Shown here piece after piece: positions 1 to 4,964 of a DNA stretch of 7,604 bases. The stretch covers positions 1 to 7,604 of the forward strand of contig JAJYCH010000181.1 in NCBI GenBank assembly GCA_021778575.1, given 5' to 3'. The notes under the pieces are model-generated. The model was given only the letters and a program-made list of their open reading frames with translations, searched no databases and was not told the origin of the DNA. The number at the start of each line of letters is the position of its first letter. Position 1 is the first letter of the stretch. The position numbers and the translations under genes were made by a program. The DNA is from Planctomycetota bacterium (GTDB lineage Bacteria; Planctomycetota; Planctomycetia; Isosphaerales; Isosphaeraceae).

Positions 1-976
1 GGCTGGTCGGAACGTCCTGATCTTCGGAGATAGCCTCCTCAAATTCAGCCTGATGCCGTCCATTATCGAGGATCGATCAGGCAAGAAGGTCTACAATTTC
101 GCCCTCCACACCGGACAGACCAGTTCGAGCTATTTCATGCTCGATCGGGCACTCCGGGCTGGGGCAAGACCGTCGGCCGTCGTCCTCGATTTGACGCCAC
201 ACATGCTGATGCATCCAGCGACGGTCAACAAACATCTCTGGTCGGAATTATTGACGGCCCGGGAGTGTTTCGATCTTGCCGGGTCGATGCGTGATCCCGA
301 TTTCTTCCTCTCGATCATGCTCGCCGAACTTTTCACTTCCTACAAGGAACGGCACGAGATCCGGGCCAGTATCATGGCCGCGGTCCGGGGAGAGAGCAGT
401 TCGCGTCGCCATCAGATCGCCATTTTCCAGCGAAACTGGCGGCAAAACGATGGGGCTCAACTCATGTGTGACTCAACGGTGGCGCCGCCGATCGACGTCG
501 ATTATTGGGCCAATATGCTTTATTCGAAATGGGACCCAAATCCGATCAATCTTGGATATCTGGACCGCTTTTTGAAACTGGCCAGATCCCATCAGATCAC
601 GGTCTTCTGGGTCTTGCCGCCAATCCATCCGATTGTGCAGACAAAAACCGATGAATCCGGATTCAATGAGTCCTATACCCACTTTGTTGAACAGGTCCTG
701 GCACGCTTTCCCGAGACGATGGTGGTCGACGCTCGTCATTCCGGATTCCAGGCCGACGAATTCATGGACGGCGTCCACCTGGACCGGAACGGAGCCGTGC
801 GATTGAGCGAGGCGCTCGGCAAGATTCTGGGAAATCCAGTCCCGTCGGACACGATCAACCAGTGGGTCACGCTCGAAGCTGGGCAAGCCGGTCCGGTTAA
901 TCTGAAGATCGAGGACATCTGCCAATCGACGACCTACCTCGAAGAAAAAGATGCCGAGTCGCGACGGGTTCGATGA
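1..976 (+). CDS. SGNH/GDSL-like envelope protein, paralogue 1 (5' partial)
   Basis: The reading frame is open from base 2 to the TGA at 974-976, giving 324 visible residues; the true start lies before the window. An ATG at 53 is not the start, because the codons before it encode the nucleophile block FGDSLLKF (visible residues 8-15), which both downstream paralogues share. Later landmarks are HTGQTSSSY (block II-like), LDLTPHML, VVDARHS and DGVHLD, whose Asp and His (codons at 767 and 776) fit the catalytic Asp-x-x-His of SGNH enzymes. The family includes esterases and the O-acetyltransferases that decorate surface polysaccharides; which activity applies here is unknown. The N-terminal membrane anchor seen in the paralogues would lie outside the window. 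This copy is the most diverged of the three: it lacks the NKxMNRGA segment of the others and has HTGQ where they have QGGQ. It is first in the visible operon, 49 bases before the next gene. Confidence 0.85.
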   Translation, partial: AGRNVLIFGDSLLKFSLMPSIIEDRSGKKVYNFALHTGQTSSSYFMLDRALRAGARPSAVVLDLTPHMLMHPATVNKHLWSELLTARECFDLAGSMRDPDFFLSIMLAELFTSYKERHEIRASIMAAVRGESSSRRHQIAIFQRNWRQNDGAQLMCDSTVAPPIDVDYWANMLYSKWDPNPINLGYLDRFLKLARSHQITVFWVLPPIHPIVQTKTDESGFNESYTHFVEQVLARFPETMVVDARHSGFQADEFMDGVHLDRNGAVRLSEALGKILGNPVPSDTINQWVTLEAGQAGPVNLKIEDICQSTTYLEEKDAESRRVR

Positions 977-1012
977 ACAGATTTCTCGGGGCCATGAACG
1001 CGAACGCCTGGC

Positions 1013-1017
1013 GGAGG
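1013..1017 (+). promoter_or_regulatory. Ribosome binding site of SGNH paralogue 2
   Basis: GGAGG lies eight bases before the ATG at 1026. It decides the start of the next gene against an in-frame ATG at 951, which lies inside the preceding gene and would add 25 polar residues with no counterpart in paralogue 3. Confidence 0.75.
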
Positions 1018-1025
1018 TTTCACGG

Positions 1026-2162
1026 ATGAGCCTTTCCTTACACGATCGAATTCGAAAGGTTCCCGCCGGCCTCATCGGAATGATGGGACTCGTCGTGCTC
1101 ATGGAATTCTTTATCGCCTCCAACGACTTGAAGTTCTCACGGATCGAAGCGAACGACTGGAAGACCTCGGCGGCGACCGCGCGGTCGCTGTCGCAATTTC
1201 GTGGAATCCTCTGTCTGGGGGATAGCCAGGTCAAGTTCGGTCTGTTGCCGCTCGTTCTCGAATCCAAGGTGGGGCAACCGGTCGAATGTCTGGCTGTTCA
1301 GGGCGGGCAGGCTCCGTCGACCTACTTTCTTCTCCGGAAGGCCCTGGAGTCGGGAGCCCGACCTTCCGCGATCGTCGTGGACTGGGAACCGCACCTGCTG
1401 AAGGACGGTCCCGAGCACAACGACCGGATGTGGCCCGAGCTGACCGGTCTGAATGACAATCTCGACCTGGCCTGGACGACCGGAGATGCCGGCGGTTTCC
1501 TCTCACGTCTTTGCGCGGGAATGATTCCATCGTTGCGTGAACGCGTTGAAATCCGTGAGAATATCAAGGCCGCACTCAACGGCGAATCGCCGCAGATGGC
1601 CGATTGGATCGAGCGATCGTGGCGCAACAAGGTGATGAATCGTGGAGCGACGGCACTTGCCAAGGATCATATCGGCAGAACGGCGGACCTGTCGCGCTGG
1701 GGAAACAAGGTGGAGACCCCCTGGTCGGCGCATCCTGTGAACAACGCCTTCGCCAGGAAAACCTTGAAGCTCGCGCAAGCGTTTCAAATTCCTGTTTATC
1801 TTGCCATCATGCCGGTTTCTCCCGGAATGCAGCAAAAATATGAGGTCAATGGAATCGACCAGCCGTACGTTCAGTGGGTCAGCAAACTGGAGACCCGGTT
1901 CTCGAATCTCGTGGTGATCGACCTCCGGCACTCGCGGTTCGACGCCTCGGTCTTTTACGACCCATTGCATCTGGACCGCGATGGAGCGCTGGCCGCATCG
2001 CTCTCGGTCGGACAATATCTCCACGATCATCTTGCCGGACAACCAATGGGTGAGCGTTGGGTTCAGATGCCACCCTATCAAACAGCTCAGGCCGAAGTCG
2101 CGTTCGAGGATACTTCACAGACTTACCAGATCCTGACCAGACCCGGGCGAATCCGACGTTGA
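1026..2162 (+). CDS. Membrane-anchored SGNH/GDSL-like protein, paralogue 2
   Basis: This 378-residue protein has a short basic N-terminus, one hydrophobic segment at about residues 13-31 (probable uncleaved signal anchor) and a large domain predicted to lie outside the membrane. The SGNH marks are LGDSQ with candidate nucleophile Ser67, QGGQAPS at 92-98, and DPLH with Asp312 and His315 as the likely acid-base pair. Where classical SGNH enzymes have the block III Gly-x-Asn-Asp, this protein has VVDWEPHLL (118-125). A conserved RWVQMPP...FED tail follows the catalytic domain. The family includes GDSL esterases and AlgX/AlgJ-like polysaccharide O-acetyltransferases that work with a membrane MBOAT protein; no MBOAT gene is in the window. 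Hand alignment with paralogue 3 over residues 31-136 gives 70 identities in 106, showing a fairly recent duplication. The start at 1026 is set by its ribosome binding site and by alignment. Fold confidence is good; the reaction is inferred. Confidence 0.88.
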   Translation: MSLSLHDRIRKVPAGLIGMMGLVVLMEFFIASNDLKFSRIEANDWKTSAATARSLSQFRGILCLGDSQVKFGLLPLVLESKVGQPVECLAVQGGQAPSTYFLLRKALESGARPSAIVVDWEPHLLKDGPEHNDRMWPELTGLNDNLDLAWTTGDAGGFLSRLCAGMIPSLRERVEIRENIKAALNGESPQMADWIERSWRNKVMNRGATALAKDHIGRTADLSRWGNKVETPWSAHPVNNAFARKTLKLAQAFQIPVYLAIMPVSPGMQQKYEVNGIDQPYVQWVSKLETRFSNLVVIDLRHSRFDASVFYDPLHLDRDGALAASLSVGQYLHDHLAGQPMGERWVQMPPYQTAQAEVAFEDTSQTYQILTRPGRIRR

Positions 2163-2202
2163 TTGGGGTCGCCGGTTCCCAGTTGCTTACCATCTCTCTT
2201 AC

Positions 2203-2207
2203 GAGGA
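2203..2207 (+). promoter_or_regulatory. Ribosome binding site of the FkbM gene
   Basis: GAGGA lies nine bases before the ATG at 2217. It supports that start over the in-frame TTG at 2163, which directly follows the previous stop codon and would add 18 residues before the usual FkbM opening. Confidence 0.65.
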
Positions 2208-2216
2208 TTCCCTGAG

Positions 2217-3344
2217 ATGAAATTCCTCTCTTATGCTCAGAATTTCGAGGATGTGATCCTCAACCGGGCGTTCAAGAACCAGGACAGTGGCTTCTTTCTT
2301 GACGTTGGAGCGGCCCACCCGGTCGGCCATTCGGTCACGAAGAACTTCTCCGCGCGGGGCTGGCGCGGTATCAACATCGAACCCGGGACAGCCGCGTTTC
2401 AGCTCGTTGTCGCCGATCGTCCACGCGACATTAACCTCAACGTCGGGATCTCGAGCAAGCCGGGCGAGCTCACCTTCTTCGAGGCTCCCGACTCCCTCGG
2501 TCTGTCGACATTCAACGCCGACTGGCGTGAGAAATGGCAGGCCAAGGACGGTTGGAATTTCGTCGAGAAGACCGTTCCGGTCATGACCTTGACTCAGGTT
2601 TGCGAGACTTACGTCGACGAGCCGATCGACTTTCTCAAGATCGATGTCGAGGGGCACGAACCCGAAGTCCTCGCCGGCGCCGACTTCGCCCGCTGGCGAC
2701 CAAAAGTGGTTGTCGTCGAAGGAGCTCGTGAGCTTTATCAAGAGAAGCTCTTGAATTCAGACTATCTTCATGCCACGTTTGATGGTGTCAATCACTATTT
2801 CGTCGCGAGCGAAGCAAGTCATCTGATTGCCTTGCTCGACGAGCCGGTGAGCCTGGTCATCGACGATTTCGAGCTTTACGAGACGGCTTGCGAACGCATC
2901 GGGCATCACAGCGCGATCCAGCATCTCAATGAGGCTCGCCGGCGCTGCGCCGAGCTTGAAGCCGAGACCGAGCGGTACCGCCAGATCCGGGAAGAATCAA
3001 CCACTCATTCGACCGGTTCGGCCTCGGAACATCCGAGCTTGATCAAGGAACTCGAACAACGGATCGCCACCCTTGAGCGAGATCTCGCACGTTCGGAAAT
3101 GATTCGCACGGAGGTCGAACTCTCGCTCGACGATACCCTGCGGGCGCTCGATGATACGAGGCGGTCGCTGGCCGAAATGAGCGAGCGTCACGATGTTCTT
3201 CGAGCGAAAGTCGCGCCTTTGATCGAGGCCAAGCGGTTGCTCCGCAAGGTGAACGGCGCCCTGGGACACCCGGCTCATAAGTTCCGGATGATGTCGTCCG
3301 GCATCCGTCGCGGAATCCACTCCACCAGTCGAACGCGTGACTGA
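2217..3344 (+). CDS. FkbM family SAM-dependent methyltransferase with C-terminal coiled coil
   Basis: This 375-residue protein probably methylates a hydroxyl on a sugar or other small acceptor, as FkbM family enzymes do with S-adenosylmethionine in the cytoplasm. It opens with MKFLSYAQNFEDVIL, a typical start for bacterial FkbM proteins in glycan loci. The SAM-binding loop is FFLDVGAAHP (26-35), with GINIEP (51-56) ending the second strand. The FkbM signature DFLKIDVEGHE (138-148) and the strand RPKVVVVEG (161-169) complete the core, which ends near residue 225. After it come heptad-rich, charged stretches at about 236-260 and 274-337, likely coiled coil, split by a Ser/Thr-rich linker, then a basic tail. 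The extension adds about 140 residues to the core and could mediate dimerisation or docking to a glycan-assembly complex. It sits 54 bases after one SGNH gene and 28 before another, so it is probably cotranscribed. The sugar target cannot be read from the sequence. Confidence 0.92.
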   Translation: MKFLSYAQNFEDVILNRAFKNQDSGFFLDVGAAHPVGHSVTKNFSARGWRGINIEPGTAAFQLVVADRPRDINLNVGISSKPGELTFFEAPDSLGLSTFNADWREKWQAKDGWNFVEKTVPVMTLTQVCETYVDEPIDFLKIDVEGHEPEVLAGADFARWRPKVVVVEGARELYQEKLLNSDYLHATFDGVNHYFVASEASHLIALLDEPVSLVIDDFELYETACERIGHHSAIQHLNEARRRCAELEAETERYRQIREESTTHSTGSASEHPSLIKELEQRIATLERDLARSEMIRTEVELSLDDTLRALDDTRRSLAEMSERHDVLRAKVAPLIEAKRLLRKVNGALGHPAHKFRMMSSGIRRGIHSTSRTRD

Positions 3345-3363
3345 TCCCGACCGGAACTCATCG

Positions 3364-3368
3364 AAGGA
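3364..3368 (+). promoter_or_regulatory. Ribosome binding site of SGNH paralogue 3
   Basis: AAGGA lies four bases before the ATG at 3373 and seven before the ATG at 3376; three ATG codons stand in a row (3373, 3376, 3379). The in-frame GTG at 3337, which overlaps the end of the FkbM gene, has no such site. Spacing slightly favours 3376. Confidence 0.55.
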
Positions 3369-3372
3369 ATGC

Positions 3373-4512
3373 ATGATGATGTTCTCGTACCAACCGGCGG
3401 CGAATCGTGTCCCTCGGGGTTTCCTCGGGATGCTCGTGCTCGTCGCCGTTTTCGAGGCTTACATCGCCCGCAATGACCTGAAATTCTCAAGGATCGAGGC
3501 GGACGACTGGAAAAGCAGCGCGCGTGTGGCCGAGAGCCAGCTACCTCCGGGCGGTGTCTTTTTCTTCGGTGATAGTCAGATCAAGTTTGGCGTTTCGCCG
3601 CTGTTGCTCGAAGCCAAGCTGGGGCAACCCTCGCACTGCCTGGCGATCCAGGGAGGCCAGGCACCGTCGTCGTATTTCTTGCTTCGAAAGGCCCTGAACT
3701 CCGGGGTTATTCCGACCTCGATCGTCGTCGATTTTGAGCCGCACCTGAATCGCGATGGAATCGACCATAACAAGCGAATGTGGTCCGAGGTCGCCGGACT
3801 GGCGGATTCTCTCGAACTCGCCTGGCACGCGAAAGATGCCAATGCGTTTGCCGCGATGGCTCTCGCCCTCGCGCTGCCATCGTATCGAGAACGCAACGAG
3901 ATCCGCGACAACCTGATGACGGCGCTCCGAGGTGAGACCTCAGTCATGCCGGCCTGGCTCGAAATGGCTTCCCGGAATAAGGGAATGAACCGGGGCGCTC
4001 TGGCCATCACGAAGAACCCGACAGGCTCTCCCATTGATGCGTCAAAATGGGGAAACCGCACCGAGAAACCCTGGGCGCCCGACCCGGTCAATGATCTTTA
4101 TGCGAAGAAGTTTCTCAAGCTGGCGCTCGACAACAGAATCCCGGTTTATTGCTTGATCATGCCGGTCGCTCCCGGAGTTCATGAGAAATACGAGCAAAAT
4201 GGGCTTGAACAGGCTTATGACGCCTGGATCAAGAAGCTTCAAGCCAACCACTCGAATCTCTACGTGCTCGACTGGCGGCACTCGGATTATCGCGACCCGT
4301 CATTCACCGATGGGCTCCATCTCAACGTGGAAGGAGCGTTCTCGATAACCACCGCGCTCGGTGATTACCTTGAACGCTCATTCCGAGGTGAGGGCGTCGA
4401 TCAGCGCTGGGTTCCGATGCCTTCATTCCGGCTTGAATCCCGGAGGATCGCGGTCGAGGATTCCAACCGATCGGACCAGTTCATGCGAAGCACGGCGGCC
4501 CTTCGTCGTTGA
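3373..4512 (+). CDS. Membrane-anchored SGNH/GDSL-like protein, paralogue 3
   Basis: This 379-residue protein has the same layout as paralogue 2: a basic N-terminus, one hydrophobic segment at about residues 14-32, the shared stretch NDLKFSRIEAxDWK, then an extracytoplasmic SGNH-like domain. Candidate catalytic residues are Ser68 in FGDSQ and Asp313 with His316 in DGLH. QGGQAPSSY lies at 93-101, and the VVDFEPHL segment (119-125) again replaces the block III Asn motif. The RNKGMNRGA segment (201-209) and the closing RWVPMP...VED block are shared with paralogue 2. The likely role is hydrolysis or transfer of an acyl group on a surface glycan; this is inferred from the fold family and from the neighbouring methyltransferase, glycosyltransferase and exporter genes. 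The start is one of three successive ATGs (3373, 3376, 3379); the first is given, though 3376 matches paralogue 2 in length exactly up to the VP before the membrane segment. It is the last gene of the plus-strand group, ending 26 bases before the convergent gene. Confidence 0.88.
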   Translation: MMMFSYQPAANRVPRGFLGMLVLVAVFEAYIARNDLKFSRIEADDWKSSARVAESQLPPGGVFFFGDSQIKFGVSPLLLEAKLGQPSHCLAIQGGQAPSSYFLLRKALNSGVIPTSIVVDFEPHLNRDGIDHNKRMWSEVAGLADSLELAWHAKDANAFAAMALALALPSYRERNEIRDNLMTALRGETSVMPAWLEMASRNKGMNRGALAITKNPTGSPIDASKWGNRTEKPWAPDPVNDLYAKKFLKLALDNRIPVYCLIMPVAPGVHEKYEQNGLEQAYDAWIKKLQANHSNLYVLDWRHSDYRDPSFTDGLHLNVEGAFSITTALGDYLERSFRGEGVDQRWVPMPSFRLESRRIAVEDSNRSDQFMRSTAALRR

Positions 4513-4525
4513 TCTTGAGGATCTT

Positions 4526-4552
4526 CCCGGGCGGGTAGTCAACCCACCCGGG
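4526..4552. terminator. GC-rich hairpin between convergent genes, probable bidirectional terminator
   Basis: An eleven-base inverted repeat, CCCGGGCGGGT at 4526-4536 and ACCCACCCGGG at 4542-4552, closes on a five-base loop with a single C/A mismatch (4532 with 4546). It begins 13 bases after the stop of the third SGNH gene. Its loop contains most of the minus-strand stop codon (4539-4541). Neither side has a clear T-run, so it may need Rho or act as a 3' RNA-stabilising hairpin rather than as a textbook intrinsic terminator. Confidence 0.6.
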
Positions 4553-4958
4553 AGCGTTCCGTCGCGGTCGTTCTGGGCAACGGCATCTCTTCACCCGATT
4601 CGTGGATGATCGAGAGGCCATTCGAGGCGGATCGGCCATCGTTGTCCAGCCGCCTCTGAAGCAATTCGACCTGGGCCTGAAGGCGAAAAATCTCTCGACT
4701 CAGCCCATTCAAGACCAGGTCGATTTCCTCGGCCAGGTTCGTCGCGGAACGATCGGCGCTTTGGATACTCCGTTCGATTCGTTCCAACCGGTTCCCCGAG
4801 TCGGCCAGTGCCTCGACCAGGGTCGGCATCATCCGGGCATTGACCGTGTCGGATATGAGCCGCGAAACCCGCGCATCGAACCGTGCGACCAGCGGCCGTC
4901 GGAACGAACCGGTGATCCGCCAGCATCCCCGACAGAACCGAGCGAAGATTCGTTTCAT
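4539..4958 (-). CDS. Small coiled-coil protein with basic N-terminus, function unknown
   Basis: I do not recognise a named family for this 139-residue protein. Residues 1-30 are strongly basic and partly hydrophobic (MKRIFARFCRGCWRI, then further arginines), which could bind the membrane face or nucleic acid; no clear transmembrane segment is present. Residues about 45-105 are predicted helical with heptad-like spacing of Leu, Ile and Val (LVEALAD, RLERIERSI, NLAEEIDLVL, IFRLQAQVELL), so a coiled coil is likely. The last 35 residues look disordered. Coding is supported by the stop-free frame, the coherent heptads, and the start: an ATG at 4958 with a GAGGTG site seven bases upstream. That site overlaps the stop codon of the glycosyltransferase gene, and the gap between the genes is six bases, so translation is probably coupled. 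It may be an accessory or scaffold factor for the glycosyltransferase or the exporter, which is inference only. Confidence 0.72.
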   Translation of the reverse strand: MKRIFARFCRGCWRITGSFRRPLVARFDARVSRLISDTVNARMMPTLVEALADSGNRLERIERSIQSADRSATNLAEEIDLVLNGLSREIFRLQAQVELLQRRLDNDGRSASNGLSIIHESGEEMPLPRTTATERSRVG

Positions 4959-4964
4959 GTTCGT

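Noticed and set aside
951..1025. An upstream ATG start for SGNH paralogue 2.
   Set aside because: It lies inside the preceding gene and adds residues not found in paralogue 3, while the ATG at 1026 has a well-placed GGAGG.
977..1025. A possible promoter in the gap between SGNH genes 1 and 2, and likewise in 2163-2216 and 3345-3372.
   Set aside because: No convincing -35 and -10 pair is visible and the gaps are short, so cotranscription is simpler.
473..1267. A long minus-strand open frame (264 codons) opposite the first two SGNH genes.
   Set aside because: It spans the junction of two well-supported plus-strand genes that carry catalytic motifs, and its translation resembles no family. It is a shadow produced by GC-rich codon bias.
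3337..3372. A GTG start for SGNH paralogue 3 overlapping the FkbM stop codon.
   Set aside because: The three ATGs at 3373-3381 follow an AAGGA site and give a length matching paralogue 2.
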